Of a stretch of 64,000 nucleotides of DNA, positions 44,325 to 55,888 are shown piece after piece (the stretch's first letter is position 1; every line of letters starts with the position of its first letter). Origin of the DNA: Panicum virgatum. Its lineage: Eukaryota > Streptophyta > Magnoliopsida > Poales > Poaceae. Below the pieces are notes generated by a model, which saw only the letters and a program-made list of their open reading frames with translations, made no database searches and was not told the DNA's origin. The stretch is taken from positions 19,158,782 through 19,222,781 of the forward strand of contig NC_053139.1 of NCBI RefSeq assembly GCF_016808335.1, in the 5' to 3' direction. A program made the position numbers and the translations under genes.

Positions 44325-45602
44325 ATGTCCGCCGCCGAAGTTGAGACTGTTGCCGCCTCCGTGACTGACACTGTCGCCGCTCGGCTCGCGGCCATCTGCG
44401 ACATGATCCAGGGGCACCGCGCCTCCGGGACGCCGATCAGCGCCAGACGAGCCGCCGCCATCTCCGCGATGATCGACGACGTCGCCGCCACCGCCGCCGA
44501 GGGGAGGCCGAGGGCGTTCAGGCAGAAGCGTCGGATGGCCAGCGCCCGCGGGTACAAGCAGGAGGGCCGCAGGCTCGGCCAGCAGGGCGGGAGCGGCGGC
44601 GTCGTCGTCATGGCGCGCCACCGCGCCACGGGCCGCGCCGTCGCCGTCAAGTCTCTCCACCGCAGGAGCGGCGGGAGCTACGTCGGCGACGTCCTGCGCG
44701 AGGCCTGCTTCACGGCAGCCGGCGGGGGCCACCCCTCGCTCGTCACGTTCCGCACCGTCGCGCGCAAGCCCAGCACCACGGACTACTCCATCGTGACGGA
44801 CTACGTCGGGCCGAGCCTCAGGGCTGTAATGGGTGACCGCGGCGGCCGGCCGTTCCCGGAGGCCGAGGTGCGCCGCATCATGCGGCAGCTGCTGGCCGGC
44901 GCCGCGGCCATGCACGGGCGTGGGATCGTCCACCGGGACGTCAGGCCCGACAATATCCTCGTCGGCGACGGCGGCGCCGTCAAGATCTGCAACTACGGAG
45001 CGGCCAAGTCCATGGCCGAGAAGGACCCGCCGTGCTACGACCCGGCCGGAACGTGCGTTTACGTCGCGCCGGAGGTGCTGGTGAAGAACGCCGACCACGG
45101 CGAGCTCGTGGACTCGTGGTCGCTCGGCTGTGTGATGGCGGAGCTCCTCACCGGCAAGCCGCCGTTCGCGGGGGAGGACGAGGCGCACCAGCTCTTCAAG
45201 ATCTTCGACGTGGTCGGCGTGCCGTGCAGGAGGGCGTGGCAGGCACTGAAGCCCCAGGTCCACGACGACAAGGTGCAGCTGTGGCGAGCGCGGCAGCACC
45301 GGCGAGTGGGGCTGGGGCCCCGCAATCGACTGCACGAGCTGATCCCCGAGGAGACGCTGTCAGGCGAAGGCTTTCAGGTCCTGAAAGGGCTCTTGTCGTG
45401 CGATCCCGAGAAGCGGCTGACGACGGCCACCGCGCTCCAGTGTCCGTGGTTTACCGAGGACGACGACGACGCTCCTGTTTCGGGGAGGATCATCACGGTT
45501 TCCAAGATCGGCTCCATGGCCAGCAAGTCGTTGTTACTGGCCATGTCTTCCATTGGATGTGCGCTAGCAGGTTTACTCAGGCCCAAGGCACTGCGGCTGT
45601 GA
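44325..45602 (+). CDS. CDK-like serine/threonine protein kinase with altered catalytic motifs (CDKF-2-like)
   Basis: Single exon, 425 residues, ATG in GCCGCCATGTCC context. N-terminal 75 residues are Ala-rich helical. The kinase domain spans about residues 80-385: Gly-loop region LGQQGGSGGVVV (84-95), AVK Lys109, helix-C Glu126, catalytic loop HRDVRPDN (203-210, where the usual Lys is Arg207), NYG at 223-225 in place of DFG, APE at 248-250, and DSWSLGCVMAELLTGKPPF. HQLFKIFDVVGVP is CDK-like, and the overall style matches grass proteins named putative CDK F-2. A hydrophobic tail (MASKSLLLAMSSIGCALAGLL) closes the protein. The metal-binding DFG Asp is Asn and the loop Lys is Arg, so phosphotransfer may be weak or absent. 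Very GC-rich third positions are normal for grass single-exon genes. Confidence 0.88.
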   Translation: MSAAEVETVAASVTDTVAARLAAICDMIQGHRASGTPISARRAAAISAMIDDVAATAAEGRPRAFRQKRRMASARGYKQEGRRLGQQGGSGGVVVMARHRATGRAVAVKSLHRRSGGSYVGDVLREACFTAAGGGHPSLVTFRTVARKPSTTDYSIVTDYVGPSLRAVMGDRGGRPFPEAEVRRIMRQLLAGAAAMHGRGIVHRDVRPDNILVGDGGAVKICNYGAAKSMAEKDPPCYDPAGTCVYVAPEVLVKNADHGELVDSWSLGCVMAELLTGKPPFAGEDEAHQLFKIFDVVGVPCRRAWQALKPQVHDDKVQLWRARQHRRVGLGPRNRLHELIPEETLSGEGFQVLKGLLSCDPEKRLTTATALQCPWFTEDDDDAPVSGRIITVSKIGSMASKSLLLAMSSIGCALAGLLRPKALRL

Positions 45603-46084
45603 TTGTCCAGTGTTGTCGACGAGTAGTTTTTAGTGATCTGTTACTCTCTCTCTCTCTCTCTCCATTTTACTAGGTGATTCTCCAAGTGTTGTTGCAGGAT
45701 TTGAGCAAATTTTTTTGATAAATTATGACTAAAAGATATAAAAAATTAGATAAAAATACAATGGAGAGCATGTAGTATTATATTGATCAAGATTTGTTGA
45801 AATATGTGAAATGGTGGATTTTTGAATTACAAAAACTTGTCACTAATTGTCACAAAATTTTGTCACTAATTGTGAAATGGTAGAGATTATGCTAGTGTTG
45901 AGATCCAATAGACAATACTAATTGAGATGATGGGGCTTAACGTGGTTACAGAGAAATCAAAGTAAATGACTCTTAGTGAGGACTAACTTCATAGGTTTTA
46001 TAGACTACCAACAACAACACTAGTTTAATGCCTGTTCGTTGTAAGAGGGAGCAAAGAAAACTTTTGTGACGAACATGGCACCAT
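45603..46084. other. Kinase 3' flank
   Basis: Contains a CT microsatellite at about 45643-45662 and AT-rich DNA. No gene seen. Confidence 0.5.
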
Positions 46085-47337
46085 TGATGCCATTTCGAGT
46101 GATTTTGGTGATCGAATGACAACACAACACTTGGACTAATATGATTGTTAAGATGATCATTCTCAGGCTTTTAGGTTCAAGTGATGACAAAGAGAAAGAG
46201 AAAATAGGCGTAGCAAGGCCCGAAGGGCAGCCCCTACGGGGGTTCCGCTACCCGGTTAGCGGACGGGGGTCGAGGGGGAGCCGCCCCTCGCGGGTCTCAG
46301 GGCAGCGCCCTGAAAGCTCTTCGATTCAGGAGCACCGGAAGAACCGACGCCAGGGCATCGGAGCATCCGATGGTAGTCGGAAGAACCGACGCCTTGATAC
46401 TTTGGTGCAGAAGGGAATCGAAGCCAAGTCAGCCTATAGGCACCGGTTGAACCGACGGTCTAAAATAGGGCATCGGTGCAATGGCCGTCCTTTGTACCAG
46501 AGACGATGTCAAGTGCCCAGAAGAAGTTTCTTCAGCACCGGTTCAACCGACGGTGCATCGGTGCATACCACCGGTGTAATGACGTCAGCGTCCAGGAGAA
46601 GATTCCTTCAGCACCGGTTGAACCGGTGAGGCATCGGTACAAAGCATCGGTTCAACCGGTGGTCTCTGCGTCAGACATCAGGAGTCCAACGGCTACTTCG
46701 TGTTATGAGTGACCGGATGAACCGACGCTACCCTGCCAAGAGGCATCGGTTCTTCCGGTGGTACGCAGATTTTCAGCTAACCGTTGGAGCAACGGCTACA
46801 AGACTTGGTGGCCTATATATACGCCTCACCCCGGCCATTTGAAGATTGCTGGAGTTGCTGGACATCCCACACACACCCAAGAACATCTCCAAGCCATACA
46901 AAAGCATCAAGATCATATCCTTAGCCCTTAGCACACTTTGAGAGTGTTGTGTAAAGGATTAGCTCTTAGTGAGTGAGTTTGCAAGGCTTAGAGCCTTTGT
47001 GCTGTGGTTCATTAGTGAACCAAAACAAGAGCTTGGTGCGCCGGCACCTTGGAGCGTGAAGCTCGCCGGCAACGTCATCGACCCTCCGACTTGGTGTGGA
47101 GCGGCGACGACACCTTTGTGCGGGGGACGTGGAGACCCCCATCCTTTGTGGAGAAGCTCCTTAGTGGAACCCGGGGCCAAGGTGACCGTGATTGTGTTCA
47201 CGGAAGAGACTTGGTGGCCGAGTAGCAATACTCTTAGTGAGTGCTACAACAACGTGGATGTAGGTGTGCCTTTGTGGCTAACCGAACCACGGGATAAACA
47301 CCCGCGTCAAGAGTTTGCTATCTCCTATTAGACTAAA
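46085..47337 (+). mobile_element. Copia-like (Maximus/SIRE-style) LTR fragment
   Basis: The start has the phrase TTTCGAGTGATTTTGGTGATCGAATGACAACACAA, in the style of grass Maximus/SIRE LTR starts. The middle is full of ACCGGTTGAACCGACG and GCATCGGTTCAACCGG words (about 46330-46760), then a TATA-like CCTATATATACGCC at 46811. The end runs to CGCGTCAAGAGTTTGCTATCTCC. No coding region follows and no clean target duplication was found. Assignment is from memory of the family style only. Confidence 0.5.
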
Positions 47338-47759
47338 TAATACCAAGAACATCTTAACCCATCAGAGCCACACCTGATTAACGGCTAAAAGATGAGTACT
47401 ATTAGACTATGACATGATAGCAAGCAGTACTCAAAGTGATTTTCTAATCAACAATCTGGTTTGTACTGCTTTGCTTGGGACGAGCAAAGAACAACTTCTG
47501 GGATCTTGTTGACGCTCAGTAATGACCAATTCTAAGCATCAATCTAATCAAAAAATTATGAGAGTTTGCATTTCTTACACGCATTATTTTTTAAATAAAT
47601 CTCAAAACACACTTTATCCCTTTAACAAATGCAAGATGTGTTTTCGATCTAAAATGCAGGTTGCAAGCACATTTGATCTGAAATAAAATACCGACAAATC
47701 AGAGCACAAATTCAGGATCAAGTAGACCAAAAGATGCCCAAACACCTAAGTTAACCGGC
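47338..47759. other. AT-rich spacer
   Basis: No coding sequence or repeat recognised between the copia-like LTR fragment and gypsy copy 2. Confidence 0.4.
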
Positions 47760-48975
47760 TGTTATCGCCATAAATTAATAGGATTAATTTATGGGACGAA
47801 AACAAGATGGACTTAAAGCAGAAGATTGAAGAAGACTTGTAAATCGGCTCCTGCGTGAGCATCTGGGCCACATGAGCCATGTATCCTTAGATTTAGTTCA
47901 AAGATTAGAGATAGAGTCCAATCGGGACAAAATTAGCTTAGATTGTTTTCCAAGTCTCTGGACTATAAATATGTACCCCTTGTTATTCATAAAGGAGAGC
48001 GTCATCACGTCTCGCAAACAACAACTCTCGGCGCATCGCCACCCCTAGTCCTAGGGTTTCATCCAAGTAAGCGCCATGCTGCCCTGATCGCTTCTTGCGA
48101 TTAGGGCAGCGTAGTTCTTGCTTTTACCTTGGCATTACTCGTACTGAAGCATTTTTGATGGCGAGTAATGCTAGTTATCCTGATATTCGTAGCATGACTT
48201 TTAGTAGATCTGTTGTGCTTCGTTGCTTATCATCTACGAATATCATGTTGTCTCTGTGCAGTCACGTTTCAATCTTATGCTAGTTCTTGTCGCATAGAAT
48301 TAGTCGCACAGAGGCAACACCCTGCTTCTTTTATGTTTAGTAGATCTAATCTGTTATGGTTTGCTCTTGTCTTAGGAGTTGGCGTAATATCTGCTAGGTT
48401 AGGCCTTGCAAACGGATTGGATGATCCGGTGGCGTAGTAGATGCTTTATCTTGGCCTTGATAGGGATTGTTCCGGGAATCGGCTCTTGCTAGTTCTTAGG
48501 CCTCTGTTTTGGGTTTGGGTTTAGATATCTGTTACGTTCATTAGGCCTAGTCACGTGTAGGATGTTCTGATCTAGCAGTTAAGCTTTTACCATCGTGGAT
48601 TAGATTAGCTAGATTTAATTGAAGCAGCTTTATAGTTATTTGCTTTATTTATCACATCCGGATGCAAACAGATCCCATCTGACACTGGGACTCGATCGGT
48701 TCTTTAAAGCCGATGCAAGAGTCGTCCCGGGGAGCCGACCACGGCTCGGACTTATGTTTACACGTGTCTTTGTACGCAAGAAACTGTTTGGAGCACATCT
48801 GCACCCTCCTGATCGGGTATAGGTCAGGTGGCACGCCCGGTTTTCCACAGAACCTCCGGGCGCGTGACGGAATTGCGGGCCGTCGACGAGGGAGCAGTGC
48901 CTGCCAGCGCCCCGGCGACCTCTCGGCTCTTCGTGTTGCCTGTCGCTGCTCGCCGGTGGGTTTCGACCGACAACA
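47760..48975 (+). repeat. 5' LTR, gypsy copy 2
   Basis: Collinear with the LTRs of copy 1, TGTT...AACA, TATA-like CTATAAATAT at 47963. Followed by CATTC and the primer-binding site. Confidence 0.93.
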
Positions 48976-48980
48976 CATTC

Positions 48981-48998
48981 TGGCACGCCCGGTGGGAC
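48981..48998 (+). promoter_or_regulatory. Primer-binding site, gypsy copy 2
   Basis: TGGCACGCCCGGTGGGAC, identical in sequence and spacing to copy 1. Confidence 0.75.
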
Positions 48999-49012
48999 CC
49001 TTCTCGGCAACA

Positions 49013-50520
49013 ATGTCTGGACCTCAATATCAAGAACTCGCTCCCAAACCCGTCACGTATGAAGAGCTCTCTCCTGAACACAAGAAGAAGTATGATGAGA
49101 TCAAAGCTCTGCTGGAAGCCGATCTCATCGGCTCTTTTGAGAGGACCCGCAACCATGGCATCAGATGGAAGGGGTTCTCACCAGAAGGCGCTCTCGACAA
49201 TGTAGATCTCTCTGTGCCATCAGAGGAGTGCACCAGGGCCCTGCGTTAGGAGATGAACTATATGGTGGCCCATTCGCTTCATCGGCACTCTCAGAGCCTG
49301 ATGAACGAACTTGAGCACATGGCGCACCGCGTCATCCAGGAAATAATCAAGAACCAGTACTCTCCATCAGGGCCAACCCTGGGGAGTCACACAGAGGAAG
49401 CTCTGCTGCACTCTAGACCGGTATTGCCGTTCTCATTTGCGGCTCCAAAACCACAAAAATCGCCGATCTACGTCGTCCACAAGATCGGCGGTGATCCTGG
49501 AGAAGGCCAATTCCTCACCGAGCCACCCAAGGAGATTCCACACGGCTACACGTGCGCCTACATCCCTGACAGCGTCAATCCAACATGCTCATTGCAGATG
49601 GTAAACCCAGGAGCTTCTGGAGCAGACGCGGAGAAACAAGCGTGGCTGGCAAAGTACGCTACTGGGCCGAGTGCTGAGCCATCGGCCCCAGGAGTTCTTA
49701 GTGTGGAGCAGGTCAGTGCAATACTGAGGGACCAGTTTGGCATCCTGCCCAAGAGGAAAGCGATCGGCTATTCCAAGCTGTATCCAAGTGATTATGACTT
49801 GATCCCGTTGCCTCCCAAGTATCGGCTTCCTGAGTTCACCAAGTTCAACGGGTCAGAAGGAGCTAGCTCCATAGAGCATGTGAGCCGATACTTAACGCAG
49901 CTTGGGATGATCTCAGTATCAGATCCTCTGAGGGTCCGGTTCTTCGGCCAATCCCTTACAGGCCCAGCTTTTGGATGGTATGCATCACTGGCTCCGGATT
50001 CGATTCGAACTTGGAGGCGGCTTGAAGATCAATTCCATACCAAGTACCACTCGGAGGCTGCTGAAGCTAGAATTGCCGACCTCGCCCAAGTCAGGCAGAA
50101 GCGAGGAGAGACTGTGTCAGAATACATACAGTGCTTCAGGGAGGTCAAGAACCGATGCTACTTGTCGCGCATCATAGAGAAGGAGGCAGTCGATCTGGCT
50201 GTCCTGGGACTTGCTATGCCGATCAAGGATGCGGCTTTTCAGTTGGAGTTCACATCTCTGGCGCACCTGGTGCAGAAGCTAACAGCATATGAACATTACC
50301 ATCCTGAGTTGTACTAGGACAAGTTCAAGCGCCATGTAAACATGGCCCAGGCAGATGAATCTGATGACTCTGGCGAGGAGCAAGAAGTGGCCGTGGCGGA
50401 GTGGACTCGGGGGCAAATCCTGTCCCGTGCAAGTGGGTCAAACAGCAGGGGCTTGTGAAAGGCTTCGACTTCGACGTGACCAAAGCAGAGCAGATATTTG
50501 ATCTGCTCCTCAAGGAAAAA
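49013..50520 (+). pseudogene. gag polyprotein region, gypsy copy 2
   Basis: The ATG at 49013 begins [13 protein letters not shown]. Segment 49013-49246 ends at TAG 49247, and the same frame continues with EMNYMVAHSLHRHSQSLMNE. The capsid domain lies at about 49690-50320 (LPPKYRLPEFTKFNGSEGAS, FGWYASLAPD, FHTKYHSEAAEARIADLAQ, IQCFREVKNRCYLSR). It is longer and more complete than copy 1 because the small deletions of copy 1 are absent. A private TAG at 50316 (CAG in copy 1) and the shared TAG at 50521 interrupt it. Confidence 0.88.
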
Positions 50521-50523
50521 TAG

Positions 50524-52114
50524 CTAAAGTTCCCAAAGAATCACAAGCTACCGACGGCACAGGAGTTGCAGGGAAGACTGTACTGCAAATGGCATCACTC
50601 GTTCACTCATGCCACGGGTGAATGCAAGGAGCTACGTCGTCAGATTCAATCGGCTATCGAGCAAGGCCGATTAATCCTGGCTCAACACACGATGAAAGTT
50701 GACACAAAGCCCTTCCCACAAGCTAACATGGTGGAGCTGTCAGACTTCGGATCCAAGAGCCAGGATTTGGCATTCCAGATCAACATGGTGGGACCCATGC
50801 GCCGCCATGACAAGCAGAGGAGAGAGGCCGCTTCTGGCAAACGGCCGCAGGATGAACGCAAGTTGGAACAGCAACATGTGACTGAAGAGCAGGTGCGTCA
50901 CATCCGCAATCAGCTTCCAGCTTCTAATCGGCTTCTGGAAAAGTACTAGTACCAGTACAAGTTGCGCCGCCGATACGAATCGGAAGAGGACGAGTACGAG
51001 CACCGCACAGGAAGGACACTGGGGAGACGCCAGGCTATACGCGACCACTGGCATTGCCCGTTCTTCAGGTACTGTTGGAATTCCGGCATGAGCCGATTGC
51101 CTACTATAGATGATTGATTGGAGTGCAGGCCTTGAGGACGCCAACAGGACGAGACATCGGTGTTCCGGCGCTTAGGACCCAGAACACGTCATGATGACCG
51201 TGTGAGGCGGCCATCCAGGGATGATTCTGAGCCAGAAGAAGAGGACAGGTACCATCGTCCATGGTGGTGTCCTGACGGGCTTAATCGTTCACAGAAGCGC
51301 AGAGTTCAGCGCCTGCGCAATCTGGAAGAAGCAGAAGCAAACTACCTCGATGTGCTGAGGAAAGCGTGTCCGGATCTCGCGGAGCAAGTCAGGCGACCGC
51401 GAAGGGAGGAAAGGCACCCTCCGAGGAAAGAGTGGCGCCCCAAGCAGACAAAAGCCGATGAGAAGCCATCGGCTGATGTGAACATGGTGTTCGTACTCCC
51501 ATCCGGAAGAATCGGCCATCGCACAGCTGGATCTAGGCCCACAGCCAATCATCTTTGAGAAGCCCAAGGAGAAAAGCTACAAGCACCTGAAGGGATTGTA
51601 TCTCAAGGGCTTCATCAACGGCAAGCCTGTAAACAGGATGTTGGTCGACACTGGCGCTGCGGTCAACCTGATGTCGTACTCTGTGCTACGCCGATTGGGT
51701 CGTTCTTCTACTGATCTGATCAAGACCAATGTGATGCTTAATGACTTCAATGGATAGCCATCAGAGGCGATGGGGGTTCTTAATGTGGAGCTGACAGTGG
51801 GCCGCAAGACTGTACCAACATCGTTCTTCATCGTTAACAGCAAGAGTACATACACAATGCTGCTTGGGAGGGACTGGATTCATGCCAACTGTTGTATCCC
51901 TTCCACAATACATCAGTACCTCGTCCAATGGGATGGCGATGAAGTAGAAGTGGTCCCTGCAAACAATTCCAGTGAAGTCTCGCTCGCAGATATGAACGCT
52001 TGGGATGCAGAAGGACAAGAGCCGATCTCAGGGATCGCCCTGGAAGACTGTGATCGGATCGAGGCGACAAAAAACGGACTGAGGCTGGTCTTATCCACTG
52101 GCCTCACAGAGTAG
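50524..52114 (+). pseudogene. gag C-terminus and aspartic protease, gypsy copy 2
   Basis: Starts with LYCKWHHSFTHATGECKEL (Cys-His-Cys motif of Tat-type gag), then a charged linker. The protease follows: VDTGAAVNLMSYSVLRRLG with the D-T-G near 51647, and LLGRDWIHANCCIPS near 51865, ending at TAG 52112. Stops at about 50947, 51115, 51135 and 51757 and a frame change near 51505 disable it. Confidence 0.82.
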
Positions 52115-52469
52115 ACGCATCCTGGCATGCCACGGGAAGTAATAGAAATAGAGAGGCCGGTCCCAGCGATCGGCCCCAAAAAATAGAAAAATCCTGTTTT
52201 GGTTCAGAATTATTACATCATGCACGCATGATGGCCTGCTCTAGTAGTAGGCCACTCATCGACTATTTAGTTTCGAATGATAATGGAAGTGTAGAAGCGG
52301 CCAGCCCATGCGGTTGGCCAAACAATTTTTCTTGTCATCTCCCTGTGTTTGCCTCTGATCTTGTGGATAATGAAGACTCGCTTGCGTTCGCAGCTAGTTT
52401 TTCAGACAACGGTAAGCTAGGATACGGGTTCACGTCAGCTGACGATTTGGAAGAGCTTGACATCGGTCC

Positions 52470-52474
52470 TGGGG
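52470..52474. repeat. Target-site duplication of the inserted solo LTR (TGGGG), left
   Basis: TGGGG at 52470-52474, repeated at 55884-55888. Confidence 0.9.
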
Positions 52475-55400
52475 TGTGACATCCCGGAAAAAAAATCAAC
52501 CAAATTAAAACATGCGATAAAAATATTTATTTGCAAAACTTTTCATTGTTGACCTCAAAAATCCCATTAAACCCTGAACCCCTTTTCTCGGAACCCCTCT
52601 CAGTTCAAAACGTCCGTTTCCCGACCCCCGATCTTTTTCCTGTAGCCTCATCCGCACGCGCACGCGACATTGCGCGTGGCCGACCGGGTCACAGCGGCCG
52701 CCGCGAATTCCACCGGCGCGCGCCTATTTCTTTTCCTGTTTCCCCTTTTTCTTTTTCTTTTCCCATTTTCTTTTTTCCATTTCTCTTTTTCTTTCCCTTT
52801 CCTCTCTTCCCCCCCCCCTCCCGCGCTCGGCTCCCCCGTCATGCACGCCGGCCGGGCCCTCCCCTTCTCTTCCCGCGTGCTGCGGAGCAACCCCGTACCC
52901 CGGCCGCCTGCCCCGCTCCCGTGCACGCCGCTCGCCGCCACCTCGCCTGCCCAGCCCGCGCGCACCGCCCCCGGCCCGCCCGTGCACGCGCACGCGCGCA
53001 TGAACGCGGCGCTCGGCACGGCGTGCCGCGACGTCGCTCAACCCGCAACCAGCCGCCTCCACGCACGCACGCCCGGCCTCTGCTCGCTCGCCCCGCGTGC
53101 CGTGCTCCACCCCAGCCCGCGCACCCGCCACGCCTGCACCTCCTGCCCCACTGCACAAGCGCTGCCGCACCGCCTCGCCGCCTGCACCGACGCCCTGTGC
53201 ACGACGACCTTGGCACACCGCCACCGCCAGCCACACGCAGCCGCCCCAGTACGACGCCGTGCCGCACCTCACCGTGCCCCACCCTGCTCACCCAAGCACG
53301 CCAGCCCAGCTGCCCCGCAGAGCGCATCGTCAACTCCGCCGTCATCTCAGCGCCACCGCCCGCACGCCGCGTCGCGATGCCGGAGCGCCATTAATGGCCG
53401 CCCGTGGACCTCATTAAGCTGGCCACCTACCCCGGCGTCGCCACCGCCTTTCTCGCCCTATAAAAGGACCGCCCACGCCGCTTCTCCACTCCACAGCCAC
53501 CTCCGCCACCCCAGCCTTCCATTTCTAGCTTGCAGCGCCGCCGCTTGCCATTGCCGCCACCGACCACCGCGGAGCTCCCCTCCCCACTGCTCCTCGGCCC
53601 GAATCGAGGTAGGGAATGGCACCCCCATGGCTCCCTGATGCTCCTCCCTCTCTCCTTGACCGCCACCGCACCCCTAGAGCGCCGGCCCGAAGCTTCCGCC
53701 GCCCGCTACCGCATGCTGTCGCGGCCAGACCGCCCCGGGCCGCCTCCGCCCGAGCTGCGGCCGGGGATCGACCCCGCAGGCTCCCCTCTTCCTTTCCCCT
53801 CTACCCCGAGCCGCCGCCGAGGCCCAGAGCGCCCGAATCAGGCCGGCACCGGCGCCGCTTGGCTCCTCCTCTGTTTCCCATGGAGGGAGGAGGAAGAAGG
53901 GGGCAAATTTGCCCCAAGCCCCCTCCTTTCCCTCTTATTTGGTTAAGAGCCCCCCCCCCTCTTTAACCGTTTTGCAAAGTAAACCATGCCCTTTATCCTA
54001 TTTCAAAATAAACCCCTCCCTTATACAAACATGGTTCTAAATAAACCATTGACCTTTCCAAAATAGTCCAGATATTTCTAGAAATTACAAATAGGCCCCT
54101 GCCTGCCCAAGAATAATTACAACAAGGTCCCTGACCCCTTATTTAAACCCTAGACCCCTACATAACCTATTATTTCATGCACCAAATGAACTCTGATCGG
54201 CCCGAAACTTTACCACACCCCTCTTAACTTAGTTTTAGCCATGCCATTCAGAAACCACTCAAAAATATTACTCCATGCTCCATATTTTATGTGTTCCCGA
54301 TTCGAGCTCAACGATAGATCTTTATTTCTGTGTATTGATGGTGTGCTTGTTTGTGTGCACTGTAGACCACGGAGTGAACGAAGGAGAGCCCGTCAATGAG
54401 CAGTACTATGAGTAGGTGAACGAGGACCCATTCTGCGACCCCGAGCCCGAAGGACAGGACACCCCAGAAGGCTTTGAAGACGGCAAGTTCAATCCCATCC
54501 TTTGATGCATATTTCTTCCCTAGTTTTTATAAACACAACCCAATGACCTGTTTTATAAAACTGCATATGTTTTGCTTGCATGAAAACATGGTTGGATAGC
54601 CACCCCTTGATTTGTGATGACCATTCCTTGACCACCTAGATTAATGTCTGATTTTGCTTGGACGTTAATCGATATTAGAATGCTTAGGACTTTACTCATA
54701 ATACGATTTATTTTTATAAAGAAAATGTGTGCGTATGTGGGATGGGATAAATGTGGTGTTTTTATAAAGAAAGTTTAGACGGGATGGATGGCATTTCTAC
54801 GGATTTGCCATTTGGTGTGCTCGTGCCATGATGGCAGGGCAAAGAAGGGAGATATCCATCTTGTCATGTCTAAGGACTGAGTTGGTGTGTCATCTCACCT
54901 AACTCCACTCTTGTGCAAACCACTCGACCGTTGAATGGGCAACGGCTTAGCATAAATCCCACTAGTTAATGTGATAGCCATCAGGAGAGCTGAGAGCAAC
55001 GGGTGACTAAGGAAAAGGGATAAGCCCCGAGTGACTTATGCCCGGTTATACCTAAGTGAACGGTCTATGACCCCTTGGTGCAGCCCGTGATGGCTAGTCA
55101 GGTTTAGCTAAGGTGGGTAATGGCTATGTCGGGATCTACACCGACACTTCGGTGCTCGTGTTGTGGTACCTGCTTGTGGGTAAAGTTGCACACCTCTGCA
55201 GAGTTAAAAGCTATTCGAATAGCCGTGCCCACGGTATTGGGCGAGTTACGGTGTGGTCACATAACTAGTGTTTCTTTGGGATGGGTTGGTGTGAGTTGTT
55301 TTGGAATTGTGTCCGGCAGTTGTGCCGTGTGCTACTACGGACGGGGAGTCCGGTAGCAGTTTAAAACTTGAACTCCGTGTTACTCAATACAAAAACTGGT

Positions 55401-55883
55401 TTCTGAAATGTTTTCTGCTAAATAAACCCCTGCATAAAATTTAGCTTTCTGCAAATTAAACCGTAACCTTACCTTGGTTTACCTGTGCATATTATTCTGA
55501 TTTAACCCCCCCTCCGTGGGTGTGGTTGGACTTGTTGAGTACGTTTGTACTCACCCCATTCTTACTTTTTACAGAGGAAGACCCAGACTTCGTACCAGAC
55601 GACGCCGAGTAGGGTTATCGTTCTACACCCAACCTTGCCTGTGGAACCGGCCCTGTTCGAGATGTTTTCGCTGACGCAATACTCTGAGCCCGAGCTAGAC
55701 CCCATGTGGGTTGCGGTCTGGTGTTATGTTGTAGCTTGGTTACTAGTTATTATTATCTGTATCGAGTGTCCTCCTCAGAGGTTTGTACGGTAATGAACCA
55801 TCTGATGTAATAAATATGGCATCAGTCTCCTGGGACTGATGTTTGTATCACATTTAAGTTCTCTCTTATGAGGGGACGCTTCA
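52475..55883 (+). mobile_element. Solo LTR (3409 bp) inside gypsy copy 2
   Basis: Begins TGTGACATCCCGG and ends GGACGCTTCA, flanked by TGGGG on both sides. Removing it with one TGGGG joins DIGPG to DKPWPTFISKK in one frame, continuing the host polyprotein. It contains a CCTATAAAAGG TATA box at 53457, GC-rich leader DNA and a 3' AT-rich part. The length and start style resemble Tekay-type chromovirus LTRs (inference). The open frames in its GC-rich part are composition effects. Confidence 0.93.
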
Positions 55884-55888
55884 TGGGG

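Noticed and set aside
43956..45335. 459-codon minus-strand frame opposite the kinase gene
   Set aside because: It is the antisense shadow of a high-GC kinase gene and reads as low-complexity Asp/Gly/Ala/Arg runs.
46085..47364. Complete solo copia LTR with TGATG/CATCA ends
   Set aside because: The 5-bp flanks (ACCAT and GAGCC) do not match, so a full solo LTR is not supported; reported as a fragment.
52531..53966. Open frames of up to 322 codons on both strands
   Set aside because: They lie inside the solo LTR 52475-55883, are Pro/Ala/Arg-rich and mirror each other, so are due to GC-rich leader composition.
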